From: Candidatus Kryptoniota bacterium
Lineage (GTDB): Bacteria; Bacteroidota; Ignavibacteria; Kryptoniales; JAKASW01
Length of the DNA: 64,000 nt
NCBI GenBank assembly: GCA_024641705.1
Contig: JAHECO010000001.1
Span: forward strand, 62,001-126,000
Direction of reading: 5' to 3'
A model generated the notes under the pieces. That model searched no databases, was not told the origin of the DNA, and saw only the letters and a list, made by a program, of their open reading frames with translations. This document shows positions 36,659 through 45,944 of the stretch, piece after piece (the first letter of the stretch is position 1; the number at the start of each line of letters is the position of its first letter). Position numbers and translations under genes: made by a program.

Positions 36659-37432
36659 ATGGAGTTCGAAAATATCACCCTTACCAAAGAAATTCCCATC
36701 GCGACGATCCAGCTCAATCGCCCCGATGTCCTCAACGCGCTTAATCACCGACTTCTGTCCGAACTCGTATTCTGCCTGGAACAGCTCGACTCCGACGACT
36801 CGGTCAACTGCGTGATAATAACCGGAAACGAGAAGGCATTTGCCGCCGGCGCAGACATAAAGGAAATGGCGGAAGCCGACACGATCGACATGCTTTCGAG
36901 GGACAGCTTCAGCGCGTGGGACAGAATCCGGCGGATCAAGAAACCTGTAATAGCGGCAGTCAGCGGTTTTGCCCTAGGCGGAGGCTGCGAGCTCGCAATG
37001 ATGTGCGATATCATTATCGCGTCGGAGACGGCGAAGTTCGGCCAGCCGGAAATTAACATCGGCGTCATGCCCGGTGCAGGGGGAACACAAAGGCTGACGA
37101 GAGCTGTTGGAAAGTACAGAGCCATGGAGATGATCCTCACCGGAGGGATGATGAGCGCCGGGGATGCAGCGAAGAGCGGATTGGTAAACAGAGTCTTTCC
37201 GGTCGAACTCTACCTGGAGGAAGCGAAGAGACTCGCCCGCCTTATCGCCTCCAAACCGCCGCTGGCGGTGAAGCTTGCAAAGGAGTCGGTGCTGAAAAGC
37301 GAGGAGCTCTCCCTCAAGGATGGATTGGAATTTGAGAGAAAGAATTTCTATATGCTGTTCTCCAGCGAGGATCAGAAAGAAGGAATGAAAGCCTTCGTGG
37401 AGAAACGCGATCCGCGATGGAAAGGCAAGTAG
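36659..37432 (+). CDS. Enoyl-CoA hydratase
   Basis: 257 residues, crotonase family. The oxyanion-hole segments AFAAGADIKEM and GFALGGGCELAMMCD are present, and both catalytic glutamates of a true hydratase are there: Glu in GGGCELA (about 115) and Glu in FGQPEINIGVMPG (about 135). It adds water to trans-2-enoyl-CoA in beta-oxidation. GGAG precedes ATG. It opens the acyl-CoA cluster, and its stop codon lies inside the longest reading of the next gene. Confidence 0.9.
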   Translation: MEFENITLTKEIPIATIQLNRPDVLNALNHRLLSELVFCLEQLDSDDSVNCVIITGNEKAFAAGADIKEMAEADTIDMLSRDSFSAWDRIRRIKKPVIAAVSGFALGGGCELAMMCDIIIASETAKFGQPEINIGVMPGAGGTQRLTRAVGKYRAMEMILTGGMMSAGDAAKSGLVNRVFPVELYLEEAKRLARLIASKPPLAVKLAKESVLKSEELSLKDGLEFERKNFYMLFSSEDQKEGMKAFVEKRDPRWKGK

Positions 37433-38217
37433 CTGACCGCTTTATGAAACGAAAACTTGACTTCATATTGAAGGCCCGGAACGGGGCGGTAATCTTCGAG
37501 GACGATAACATAATCGTCCTTGAGAAACCTCCCCAGCTCCTGGTTCTCCCGGACAGGTACAACCGCGAGCTCCCGAACCTTTACGATATACTGAAGGAGG
37601 AGTTCGGCGGGATATTCGTCGTCCACAGGATCGACAAAGAGACCAGCGGAGCGATTGTCTTTGCGAAAGACGCCGAGACACACGCCTCACTGAACTCCCA
37701 GTTCGAGCACAGGGAGGTGCACAAGAAGTACATGGCGATAGTGGTCGGCCGGCCGGTCGAGGCGGAGGGAATAATCGATGTGCCGATATCGGAGAGCCAG
37801 ACGCACCCGGGCGTTATGAAAGTCAACAGGAAACACGGCAAACAGGCAGTCACCACCTACAGGGTAGATGAGCTGTTCGACGGTTACGCTTTGTTGGAAG
37901 CCATTCCGGCAAGCGGGCGCCTCCACCAGATAAGGGTCCATCTGGCTTCGGTCGGGCTTCCGATCATGTGCGACAAAGTATACGGCGACGGAAAGCCTTT
38001 CTTCCTTTCCAAGGTTAAATCGAATTACTATTCCGACGGAGACGAGAAACCCTTGCTGTCGCGTACGGCACTTCATGCCGGATCGATATCTTTCACTCAC
38101 CCGGCCACTAACGAACAGGTGACGTTTGAATCCGGTCTGCCCAAGGATATGAGGTCAGTGCTAAACTATCTCCGCAAGTTCAAATCACAGAGCGTCGCGG
38201 CATATCACCATGCCTGA
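37417..38217 (+). CDS. RluA-family 23S rRNA/tRNA pseudouridine synthase
   Basis: Up to 266 residues. The catalytic motif HRIDKETSG near 70 holds the active Asp of the RluA family; VEAIPASGRLHQIRVHLA-like ALLEAIPASGRLHQIR is the second motif. No S4 domain is present. ATG 37444 is an alternative start that avoids the 16-base overlap; neither has a strong ribosome site. It is out of place functionally inside an acyl-CoA cluster and is probably only co-transcribed. Confidence 0.88.
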   Translation: MERQVADRFMKRKLDFILKARNGAVIFEDDNIIVLEKPPQLLVLPDRYNRELPNLYDILKEEFGGIFVVHRIDKETSGAIVFAKDAETHASLNSQFEHREVHKKYMAIVVGRPVEAEGIIDVPISESQTHPGVMKVNRKHGKQAVTTYRVDELFDGYALLEAIPASGRLHQIRVHLASVGLPIMCDKVYGDGKPFFLSKVKSNYYSDGDEKPLLSRTALHAGSISFTHPATNEQVTFESGLPKDMRSVLNYLRKFKSQSVAAYHHA

Positions 38218-38989
38218 ATTTGAAACGGTCCGGGTCGCAGTCGAAAACGGCATCGGCAGGCTGACGCTGAACCGGCCGGATTCCCTGAATGCATTTAGCG
38301 AGAAGATGACGACAGAGATACAGACTGTGCTGAAGAGCTTCTCCGCCGACAAGGGGGTCAGGTGCGTGGCTATCACCGGAACCGGGAGGGCATTCTCGGC
38401 GGGACAGGATCTTAAAGAGATTTCCCCCGGCAGGTCTTTTGCCGATTCTCTGAAGCGGCGGTACAACCCGATCATAAGGCAAATAACAGGTATGGAGAAA
38501 CCTGTGGTTGCACTCATCAACGGCGTCGCCGCCGGGGCGGGTATGAGTCTGGCACTGGCATGCGATTTCAGGATCATGAGTTCGGGCGCAAAGCTGATTC
38601 AGGCTTTCGTGAAGATCGGTCTCGTGCCGGACTCGGGGTCGTCATTCTTCCTCCCGCGTATGGTGGGTTATGCGAAAGCTTTCGAATTCGCCGCGCTGGG
38701 CAGCGAAGTGTCGGCGGAGGAAGCGATGAGACTAGGGATTGTAAACAGGGTTTTCCCCGACGAGAAGTTTGCGGATGAATCCGAAAAGATCCTCACGCAT
38801 TTTGCGAACGGACCGACGAGGGCTTACTCGCTCATAAAGAAGGCGCTGAAACATTCAGCTGAGTCTTCGCTTGAAGAGAGTCTTGAATACGAAGCTTATA
38901 TGCAGGAAATTGCCGGACGGACGGAGGACGCCAGAGAGGCGACAAAGGCATTTGTCGAGAAGCGTCCGCCGGATTTCAAAGGAAAATAG
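38210..38989 (+). CDS. PaaG-like enoyl-CoA hydratase/isomerase
   Basis: 259 residues, crotonase fold. FSAGQDLKEI and GVAAGAGMSLALACD build the oxyanion hole. Hydratase glutamates are missing: the first position is Met/Ser, and the second region reads KIGLVPDSGSSFFLPR, with an Asp as in PaaG, the ring-opening 1,2-epoxyphenylacetyl-CoA isomerase. The sequence thus suggests an isomerase rather than a hydratase. The next gene is a PaaA-like oxygenase subunit, which supports a role in ring or unsaturated acyl-CoA chemistry. Confidence 0.82.
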   Translation: MPEFETVRVAVENGIGRLTLNRPDSLNAFSEKMTTEIQTVLKSFSADKGVRCVAITGTGRAFSAGQDLKEISPGRSFADSLKRRYNPIIRQITGMEKPVVALINGVAAGAGMSLALACDFRIMSSGAKLIQAFVKIGLVPDSGSSFFLPRMVGYAKAFEFAALGSEVSAEEAMRLGIVNRVFPDEKFADESEKILTHFANGPTRAYSLIKKALKHSAESSLEESLEYEAYMQEIAGRTEDAREATKAFVEKRPPDFKGK

Positions 38990-39058
38990 TCCTTTGCAAT
39001 AAATGCTGAAAACGGCGGGGCGCAACATGCCCGGCCCGGGAAGACAGAGAGGAGGACG

Positions 39059-39919
39059 ATGATGTCTGACGGTGTGATGAAGAATCCATCGGCGCTGTCG
39101 AACGAGGAGCGCGAAAAACGGATGTGGGAGAAGATTCACAAGGGCGAGGTGGTGGAGACCGCCGATGAAATGAGCGACGATTATTTCCAGAACCTGACGA
39201 ACCTCATGCTGCAGCAGGCCGATTCCGAGCTTGCCGGTGCGTTCGGCTATGTCCCGTGGATTATGAAGGCACCTACGACCGAGGAGAAACTGGCGGTGGC
39301 GAACATAGTGAAGGACGAGGTGCGGCACGCCCGTGCCATGTATCGGTTGCTTGAAGATTTGGGGATCGATGTAGATTCACACGTGTCGAAGCACGACTAT
39401 ACAATGAGGGTCGACCTGAAAGCGGACGAGCTGAAGAGCAAGCGCGCTGCAGACGACAGAAGGGTCAACATTTTCTATTACACGATAGATACATGGGCTG
39501 ACTTCGTGATGTTCCAGTTTTGCATGGACCGCGGCGCCGGCCACCAGCTTGAAGACGTGCGCAAGTCGACTTACGGACCCTGGAAGAGGGAGATAGAGCG
39601 CATCTTCAAGGAAGAGATGATGCACGTTAACCACGGAGACTTCTGGGTGAAGAAGATGGCGCTTGACCGCAGTACGAAGGCGGAGGTCCAGGCGGCGCTG
39701 GACAAATGGTACCCGCGCACCATGAACATATTCGGGAAACCGAAGACGGCGCACAATGCAACATACAGGAATTACGGCCTCAAGGCACGGGACAACGACG
39801 AAGTCAGGAAAGGCTTCACCGACGAGGTCCGTCTCAAGTGTTCCGAGTGGGGACTTAAGCTCCCTGACTGGAAACCCGACTGGCAGAAAATAGAAGAAGA
39901 TGGAGTGATATCGGGCTGA
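39059..39919 (+). CDS. PaaA-like di-iron (phenylacetyl-CoA epoxidase family) protein
   Basis: 286 residues, a four-helix ferritin-like protein. Likely iron ligands: Glu57 (ADSELAG), Glu87 and His90 (KDEVRHA), Asp148 (DTWADF), Glu185/186 and His189 (KEEMMHV). STYGPWKREIERIFKEE closely matches the PaaA equivalent. PaaA is the catalytic subunit of the oxygenase that epoxidises phenylacetyl-CoA, normally with PaaB, C, D and E. None of these is in this cluster, so a reductase must come from elsewhere or the reaction differs. GGAGG precedes tandem ATG codons. Confidence 0.8.
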   Translation: MMSDGVMKNPSALSNEEREKRMWEKIHKGEVVETADEMSDDYFQNLTNLMLQQADSELAGAFGYVPWIMKAPTTEEKLAVANIVKDEVRHARAMYRLLEDLGIDVDSHVSKHDYTMRVDLKADELKSKRAADDRRVNIFYYTIDTWADFVMFQFCMDRGAGHQLEDVRKSTYGPWKREIERIFKEEMMHVNHGDFWVKKMALDRSTKAEVQAALDKWYPRTMNIFGKPKTAHNATYRNYGLKARDNDEVRKGFTDEVRLKCSEWGLKLPDWKPDWQKIEEDGVISG

Positions 39920-41124
39920 TGAGAGCCGTTGGCATTGCCGGAACGGGCACCATGGGTGCCGGGATCGCAATCTCGTTCGCCAGAAGCGGATGGGATGTTT
40001 TGTTATATGACCTCTCGAGGGAGGTCATCGCTCATTCGCTGGAAGTGATCAGCAAGGAATTCCACCGCGAATCGGAAAAAGGGAGGATCAAGCCGGAAGA
40101 CGCCCAGGCGGCAATTGCCAGGATCCATCCGCGCACCGAGCTTACCGATTTTTCCGAAGCACACCTAGTCGTCGAAGCTGTCACCGAGAAACTCTCCGTG
40201 AAGAAGGATCTCTTTGCCAGGCTCGATGCCATCTGCGGCCGGGAAGTCCCGCTGACGTCCAACACCTCCAGCCTTTCGATAGGCGCTATTGCGAACGGAT
40301 GCCCCGGAAGGGACAGGATTGCCGGCATGCATTTCTTCAACCCGGCGCACAGGATGAAGCTCGTGGAAGTTGTGAAGACGGATTTCCTGTCGGAGGATGT
40401 CCTGCAGGAGATCTCGCAGATCGTCAGGCAGATCGGCAAGACTCCGATTATTACGAGGGATACACCGGGATTTGTGGTCAACAGGTGCGCCCGGCACTTC
40501 TACCTTGAACCGCTACGATTTCTCTCCGAAAGACTCGGGGGGATCGAAGAAATTGATTTCGCATTCGAGTCGGCCAATTTCCCTATGGGGCCGTTCAAGC
40601 TTCTCGACCTCGTCGGGGTGGACGTCAACTTTCTCGTTTCGAAATCGATATACGAGCAGTTCTTCCAGGAGCCGAGGTTCAGGCCGGTCATACTCCAGCA
40701 GAAGATGGTCGAGTCTGGCCTGCTCGGCAGGAAGACGGGGAAGGGATTCTACAACTACGACAACAAGACCCCGCGGGGGGCATTGAAGATAGAACGCAGG
40801 GACGCATTCATCAGCGAGGCTTTCAGGGAGATGGCCAGAAAGATCTCCGCCAAGCTCGAGGTCAAAAACCCTCTCAACGACGCGCAACATCTCATACTCG
40901 CCAGGACCATCTCGATGCTTGTGAACGAGGCGCACCTGATGCTAGAGGAAGGCATCGCTGACGGTGAAGACATCGATCTCGCGCTGAGACTCGGAACTAA
41001 TTTCCCGAAGGGACCTCTGGAACTGTCCGGCTCGATCGGTAAATACCTTATAGCGGAGTTTCTCCAGATCATGCGCCGAGCGTACGGTGACGCCTACAGG
41101 CCCAGCCTGATGTTGTCCCATTAG
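39919..41124 (+). CDS. 3-hydroxyacyl-CoA dehydrogenase, two C-terminal domains
   Basis: 401 residues. NAD-binding GIAGTGTMGAGIA near 5-17; catalytic His in GMHFFNPAHRMKLVEVV near 140. The first 3HCDH C-terminal domain ends near 285 with TGKGFYNY, and a second copy follows (about 300-395), as in PaaH-like enzymes rather than the single-domain form. It oxidises 3-hydroxyacyl-CoA to 3-oxoacyl-CoA. Its ATG overlaps the PaaA-like stop codon (TGATGA), so the two are coupled. Confidence 0.9.
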   Translation: MRAVGIAGTGTMGAGIAISFARSGWDVLLYDLSREVIAHSLEVISKEFHRESEKGRIKPEDAQAAIARIHPRTELTDFSEAHLVVEAVTEKLSVKKDLFARLDAICGREVPLTSNTSSLSIGAIANGCPGRDRIAGMHFFNPAHRMKLVEVVKTDFLSEDVLQEISQIVRQIGKTPIITRDTPGFVVNRCARHFYLEPLRFLSERLGGIEEIDFAFESANFPMGPFKLLDLVGVDVNFLVSKSIYEQFFQEPRFRPVILQQKMVESGLLGRKTGKGFYNYDNKTPRGALKIERRDAFISEAFREMARKISAKLEVKNPLNDAQHLILARTISMLVNEAHLMLEEGIADGEDIDLALRLGTNFPKGPLELSGSIGKYLIAEFLQIMRRAYGDAYRPSLMLSH

Positions 41125-41137
41125 AAAGGAGAATGGC

Positions 41138-41662
41138 ATGCGAGCAAGGACCCTTTCGTACTTGTGTGTTCTTATGACTGCTGTCCCGACCTTCGCGCAA
41201 ACGCAGGTTTACCAATTCAAGGAACTGCAGCGATTTCTTCCCTCTGACGACTTCGAGAACTATTCCCGCGGGAAACCCACCGGCGAGACGTCTTCCATGA
41301 TGGGCTTTGCCACCTCGTGGGCCCAGGTTATATACATGATGTTCACGGACACATCGAGAAGCTCGATTACGGTGAAGATCACCGATATGCTGAGCATACC
41401 TTCTTATATGGATGTAACTACGGACGTCGATAAGGAGACCGGTACCGGATATGAGAAGACGGTCCTGTACAAAGACATACGGATCCTGGAGACGTTCGAC
41501 AGCGCTTCTCGGGATGCTAAACTGCAGCTCCCGGTCGCGAAGAGGTTCCTCGTGGAAATCACCGGTACCGGGGTCGATAGCTCGAAGCCTTTGTACGGTC
41601 TTCTCGACAGGACGGACGTCGAAGGACTCAAGAAGCTGGCACAACCTGCGGGTCCTCAGTGA
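41138..41662 (+). CDS. Secreted protein of unknown function
   Basis: 174 residues with GGAG before ATG. The signal peptide (about 1-20) is cleaved near TFA-QTQ; the rest is soluble, so periplasmic. There are no cysteines after the signal and no known motif. It lies between dehydrogenase and thiolase genes, 13 bases after the former. Confidence 0.65.
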   Translation: MRARTLSYLCVLMTAVPTFAQTQVYQFKELQRFLPSDDFENYSRGKPTGETSSMMGFATSWAQVIYMMFTDTSRSSITVKITDMLSIPSYMDVTTDVDKETGTGYEKTVLYKDIRILETFDSASRDAKLQLPVAKRFLVEITGTGVDSSKPLYGLLDRTDVEGLKKLAQPAGPQ

Positions 41663-41756
41663 AGCCAAGCGCGGGTCAAGGAAGAATCGAAGATCGTTTG
41701 CCCGATGAGTCCCCCTTTATTGAAATCCTTATCGGTCATTTTTTGTCCCGGTGTAT

Positions 41757-42971
41757 ATGAGCGGAGCCCGAACCCCGGTTTACATAGTGACGGCCCTCAG
41801 GACACCGGTAGGCAAATACGGCGGAGTACTGAGAAGCGTCAGGCCGGACGACCTTGCGGCGATCGTCATCGGCGCAGTTGTGGACAGGAGTAAGATCGAC
41901 CCTGCGAAAGTGGACGAGGTGATTATGGGATGTGCGAACCAGGCGGGAGAGGACAACCGGAACGTCGCGCGAATGTCGTTGCTTCTGGCCGGACTTCCCT
42001 ATGGGGTGCCGGCGCACACGATAAACCGGCTCTGCGGCTCGAGTTTGGAGGCGGTGAACTCTGCTGCCAGGATGATCAGGACGGGCGACGCTGAGTGTGT
42101 GATAGCCGGCGGTGTGGAAAGCATGACCAGGGCCCCATACGCAACCCCCAAGAACACGGCGGGAGACGTGCTTTACGGCAACCTGACGGCATACGATACT
42201 GCGCTCGGCTGGCGTTTCCCGAACCCTAAACTTGCCGCGCGCTTTCCACTCGAGAGCATGGGCGAGACCGCAGAGAATCTCGCCGAGAAATTCAAGATCC
42301 GCCGCGATGAGCAGGATACCTTTGCCCTCGAGAGCCACAGGCGGGCGATCGCCGCGCAGGACGACGGGAAATTCACCGAAGAAATCGTCCCGGTCAGTGT
42401 GGTCGAGCGGAAAGGGGAAGGCATTCGCGTTACCGACGACGAGGGGCCCAGGAGAGACACGAACCTCGAAAAGATGTCGAGGTTGAAGCCTGCTTTCAGA
42501 AACGGTGGAACGGTAACTGCGGGAAACTCGTCGGGGCTCAACGATGGCGCGGCCGCGCTGCTTGTCTGTTCGGAATCGTTCGCGAAGGCGAACGGGCTGA
42601 CCCCCATGGCGGAGATCGTATCGTCTGCAGCAGCGGGTGTCGATCCCAGGTACATGGGGATCGCGCCGGTGCCCGCGACGCAAAAGGCGCTTGAGAAAGC
42701 CGATTTGAAGCTCGACAAGATGGGACTCATAGAACTGAACGAAGCGTTTGCGGCGCAGTCGCTCGCCGTTATCCGCGAAGCAGGTTTCGACAGGAAGATC
42801 ACCAACGTGAACGGGGGCGCAATTGCGCTCGGACACCCGCTCGGCGCCACCGGAGCCAGGATCCTGACAACGCTTGTACACGAAATGAAGCGGCGACATA
42901 CCGAATTTGGCCTCGCGACGATGTGCATAGGCGTCGGGCAGGGAATCTCAACAATAGTGAAATCAACTTAA
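41757..42971 (+). CDS. Acetyl-CoA acyltransferase (thiolase)
   Basis: About 404 residues from ATG 41757. Catalytic residues: acyl-accepting Cys in NRLCGSS near 93, His in GGAIALGHPLGATGAR near 360, and base Cys in MCIGVGQG near 389; NEAFAAQ is also intact. It cleaves 3-oxoacyl-CoA to acetyl-CoA, completing the hydratase-dehydrogenase-thiolase set. Length and motifs resemble PaaJ/PcaF-type degradative thiolases. Confidence 0.93.
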   Translation: MSGARTPVYIVTALRTPVGKYGGVLRSVRPDDLAAIVIGAVVDRSKIDPAKVDEVIMGCANQAGEDNRNVARMSLLLAGLPYGVPAHTINRLCGSSLEAVNSAARMIRTGDAECVIAGGVESMTRAPYATPKNTAGDVLYGNLTAYDTALGWRFPNPKLAARFPLESMGETAENLAEKFKIRRDEQDTFALESHRRAIAAQDDGKFTEEIVPVSVVERKGEGIRVTDDEGPRRDTNLEKMSRLKPAFRNGGTVTAGNSSGLNDGAAALLVCSESFAKANGLTPMAEIVSSAAAGVDPRYMGIAPVPATQKALEKADLKLDKMGLIELNEAFAAQSLAVIREAGFDRKITNVNGGAIALGHPLGATGARILTTLVHEMKRRHTEFGLATMCIGVGQGISTIVKST

Positions 42972-42986
42972 CCGAGGAGATAATAA

Positions 42987-43472
42987 ATGAATTGGTTCCA
43001 TGTATCTTTGTTCTTTCACCTGATCGGTGTGGGAATGATCTTCACGCTTCTCTTAGCGGGCCCAATCATAGAAGCTAACTTTAGATGGGAGAACGACATA
43101 AGGATGAAACAGCACGCGGCCAAGATGCTCAGGAGCGTGGGTCTTCTCTCTCCGTTCGGCGCGCTTGTGCTGATCCTCAGCGGAATCGGAAATATGGTCT
43201 TCCTTCACATCACCGTCGGCAACCTGTTCGGCAGCGCGGCGTGGCTCGGATTGAAGCTGCTGGTCTTCATTGTGTTGCTTGCTATCGGCATGGTGATAAG
43301 TCCCAAGACCGCCCGGCAGCGCGCCATGCTCCTCGACCAGATGAACCAGATCAACCCGCCCGAAGATGCCGGTGAGAAAATGGAATCGCTGAACAGCAAG
43401 CAGACTCTTTTCTTTCTCGCCAACTGGATACTCGTCGTTGTGATTGTGCTTCTTACTCTCTTCAAACCGTAA
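42987..43472 (+). CDS. Four-helix membrane protein (DUF2269-like)
   Basis: 161 residues, GAGGAG before ATG, four hydrophobic helices (about 5-27, 54-73, 84-103, 139-158). The first carries His 6 and 11 (FHVSLFFHLIG), which could ligate haem or metal, as in small cytochrome-like membrane proteins. Family assignment is tentative. Confidence 0.6.
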   Translation: MNWFHVSLFFHLIGVGMIFTLLLAGPIIEANFRWENDIRMKQHAAKMLRSVGLLSPFGALVLILSGIGNMVFLHITVGNLFGSAAWLGLKLLVFIVLLAIGMVISPKTARQRAMLLDQMNQINPPEDAGEKMESLNSKQTLFFLANWILVVVIVLLTLFKP

Positions 43473-43504
43473 ATGTACTTCCCCGCAAAAACAGGAGCAT
43501 ATGA

Positions 43505-43981
43505 ATGAAATCCAAAACCATCGCGCTCATACGCAGGTACGAGAACGGACCCGGCGATCTCATAGCCGGCTTAGACGGACTTTCTGACAGGGACCTTGAC
43601 CGCAGGCTAGCCCCGAAAAAGTGGACGATAAGGGAACAGGTCCATCATCTCGCCGATGCCGAGCTGAACCTCGTTTGCAGGATGAAAAAGATCATCGCGG
43701 AGGATAACCCGCTCCTTTTGGCCTACGACCAGGACGTGTGGGCCGGAAGTCTCAATTACTCGGGAACTTCGGTTGAGAACTCGATCGCGCTGTTCTACAC
43801 ACTCAGGGCTTCAATGACACCTGTACTTAAGGGTCTGAAAGACGGCGACTTCTCCAGGACCGGGATTCATAATGAAACCGGGAAGGTGACCCTCCTGAGC
43901 GTGCTCGAACACACGGTCGAGCATTTCGAACACCACCTGAAGTTGATAGAAAAGACGAAGAGGAAATACAAAATCAGGTGA
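43505..43981 (+). CDS. DinB-family metal-dependent protein
   Basis: 158 residues, a four-helix bundle. The three metal-binding histidines are likely His 47/48 (QVHHLAD), then His 136 and 140 (EHTVEHFEHH). TIREQVHHLADAE is typical of the DinB/YfiT group. Members include thiol-dependent transferases; the substrate is unknown. AGGAG precedes it. It probably belongs to the acyl-CoA operon by position only. Confidence 0.82.
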   Translation: MKSKTIALIRRYENGPGDLIAGLDGLSDRDLDRRLAPKKWTIREQVHHLADAELNLVCRMKKIIAEDNPLLLAYDQDVWAGSLNYSGTSVENSIALFYTLRASMTPVLKGLKDGDFSRTGIHNETGKVTLLSVLEHTVEHFEHHLKLIEKTKRKYKIR

Positions 43982-44113
43982 CCGGCGGAGTCCGATGCGA
44001 AAACGGGTTTTGGCGCGTCGACCTTCCGGCCATTAGACGCGGGCACACCTCTCGTCGTCTCTGCTTCCCGGTACCTCCGGAATTTCAAATAAATAGAAAA
44101 TTGTGAGGACCTC

Positions 44114-45613
44114 ATGCGCGAGTACAAACTCTATATACACGTGCAATTCGTTGGCTCAAAAGGCGGTGGTACTGAAGACACGCGCAACCCCTTCGACGGT
44201 TCGCCGGTGGCGAGGTTTGCCGTAGCGAACCGCGAGGACGTCGACAGCGCGGTCGCAGCCGCCAGAGGGGCGTTCGATTCGGGGATCTGGACCGGCCTGT
44301 CCGCGGCAGATCGAGCCGCTTACATCAAAAAGATCGGCGAAAAGATCAACGAGAAGGCCAACGACCTGATCAACCTTGAAGTCCTCGACTCCGGTTCGAC
44401 CATCAAGAAGGCCACCGAAGATATTTTTCTTAGTGCGCGCGCATTCAGCGTCTTCTCCAGGCTGGCGACGGGCGAGAACGAACGGGAGATGGCTGATATT
44501 TCCAAACCCGGTTTCGCGAAGAACTATGTGAGATATGAGCCGGCCGGCGTAGTCGGGGCGATCATTCCGTGGAACTTCCCCCTGAAGATGGCGGCGTGGA
44601 AGCTCGGGCCCGCGTTAGCGGCGGGATGCACAGTCGTGCTGAAACCGTCCGAGCTGACGCCGGTAACCGCGATGGAGCTTGCGCAGATCATCGATGAGAT
44701 CGGCATCCCTGCCGGAGTAGTCAATATCCTTCCCGGTTACGGGCCTGAAGCCGGCGAGGCGCTGGTCCGGCATCCCGGCGTCGACAAGATAGCGTTCACC
44801 GGCTCGACAGCGGTGGGAAAGAAGATAATGCAGCTTGCAGCCGAGGACTTGAAGAGGGTGACACTCGAGTGCGGCGGGAAGTCGGCGAACATCGTGCTCG
44901 AAGACGCGGATTTGGAGATCGCGGTCGACGGAAGTATATACGGGATGTTTTATCACTCGGGCCAGTGCTGTGAGGCGGCGACCAGGCTCCTCGTGCACGA
45001 GAATATCTACGAGAGCTTCGTCGCCATGCTGGTGGAGAAGGCGAAGAGGATGAAGATGGGGAATCCGATGGAACGCTCGACCGACATCGGACCTCTCATC
45101 TCTAAAAAACAGCAGGCGAGAGTGCTGGGTTATATCGCGAGCGGGAAGAAAGACGGATTCAGGATTGCGATGGGAGGGGGAGAGGTGCAGTCGCCGGATC
45201 TCTCGAACGGAAATTTCGTCAAGCCGACTGTTTTTCTCGACGTCGACAACCGCTCGAGGATCGCGCAGGAAGAGATCTTCGGTCCGGTGCTCGTAGTGAG
45301 CAAATTCTCGTCGGACGAGCAGGCGGTCGCGCTGGCGAACGACGTCGTGTACGGTCTCGCTGCCGGCGTGTGGAGTAGAGACGTCGATCGTGCCCGGAAG
45401 ATAGCCGAGAGGCTGAAAGCCGGCACGGTATGGATAAACGAATGGCACCTTCTCAACGAGCGCGCACCCTTTGGCGGTTACAAGCAGAGCGGCATAGGGA
45501 GAGAATTCGGCCGGATTGGAGTCGAAGAGTACATGGAGATCAAACATGTCCATGTCGACGACGGTGTGCCGAGGCAAAAGAGGGCGTGGTATGATACGGT
45601 AGTACCGAAGTAA
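44114..45613 (+). CDS. NAD(P)-dependent aldehyde dehydrogenase
   Basis: 499 residues. Cofactor loop GSTAVGKK near 232; catalytic Glu in LECGGK near 254; catalytic Cys in HSGQCCEA near 287; EIFGPVL near 394 is the family signature. GAGGACC precedes ATG. It oxidises an aldehyde to an acid, possibly the semialdehyde formed in ring cleavage if the cluster is Paa-like. It lacks a PaaZ-type hydratase domain, so the ring-opening step is not covered by this protein. Confidence 0.92.
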   Translation: MREYKLYIHVQFVGSKGGGTEDTRNPFDGSPVARFAVANREDVDSAVAAARGAFDSGIWTGLSAADRAAYIKKIGEKINEKANDLINLEVLDSGSTIKKATEDIFLSARAFSVFSRLATGENEREMADISKPGFAKNYVRYEPAGVVGAIIPWNFPLKMAAWKLGPALAAGCTVVLKPSELTPVTAMELAQIIDEIGIPAGVVNILPGYGPEAGEALVRHPGVDKIAFTGSTAVGKKIMQLAAEDLKRVTLECGGKSANIVLEDADLEIAVDGSIYGMFYHSGQCCEAATRLLVHENIYESFVAMLVEKAKRMKMGNPMERSTDIGPLISKKQQARVLGYIASGKKDGFRIAMGGGEVQSPDLSNGNFVKPTVFLDVDNRSRIAQEEIFGPVLVVSKFSSDEQAVALANDVVYGLAAGVWSRDVDRARKIAERLKAGTVWINEWHLLNERAPFGGYKQSGIGREFGRIGVEEYMEIKHVHVDDGVPRQKRAWYDTVVPK

Positions 45614-45944
45614 ACTGGAAGCAAGAAGCCAGAGTCAAGAGGTATAGAGTAAGTAGTAAGAAGTAGGTAGCAGGAAGCGGTGAGGGGAAAGGAGAACAGT
45701 AATCGATGTTCTGGTCGCTGGCGGGCTGACTGACAATTTGTCTGTAAGGGCAATGCACGCTCTTACCGAGAAGAAGACTCTGTGGAAATATGCTGTCGGG
45801 GGAAAGACAAGCTGCAGCTGTTCGAGGATTTTTTTAAAGGGGCTCCTCACTTTCCTGAAAACACTTCCCGATCTTGTCAAGTCACTAAAGGCAGCGGGCG
45901 GATTCCTTTGTTTTAACTGCCGGACTAGCCCGGACTCTGAGCCC
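45614..45944. other. Intergenic region with purine-rich degenerate repeats
   Basis: 331 bases between convergent genes. 45616-45705 is a purine-rich run of imperfect 7-base units (AAGAAGC, AAGTAGT, AAGTAGG). The remainder has a palindromic AGCTGCAGCT near 45808 and a seven-T run about 20 bases later that do not form a strong terminator. The frame at 45738-46031 is not credible as a gene because it runs antisense into the next gene. Confidence 0.5.

Noticed and set aside
36484-36744. 86-codon frame in the macroglobulin upstream gap
   Set aside because: It starts within the hairpin repeat and overlaps the enoyl-CoA hydratase start in another frame.
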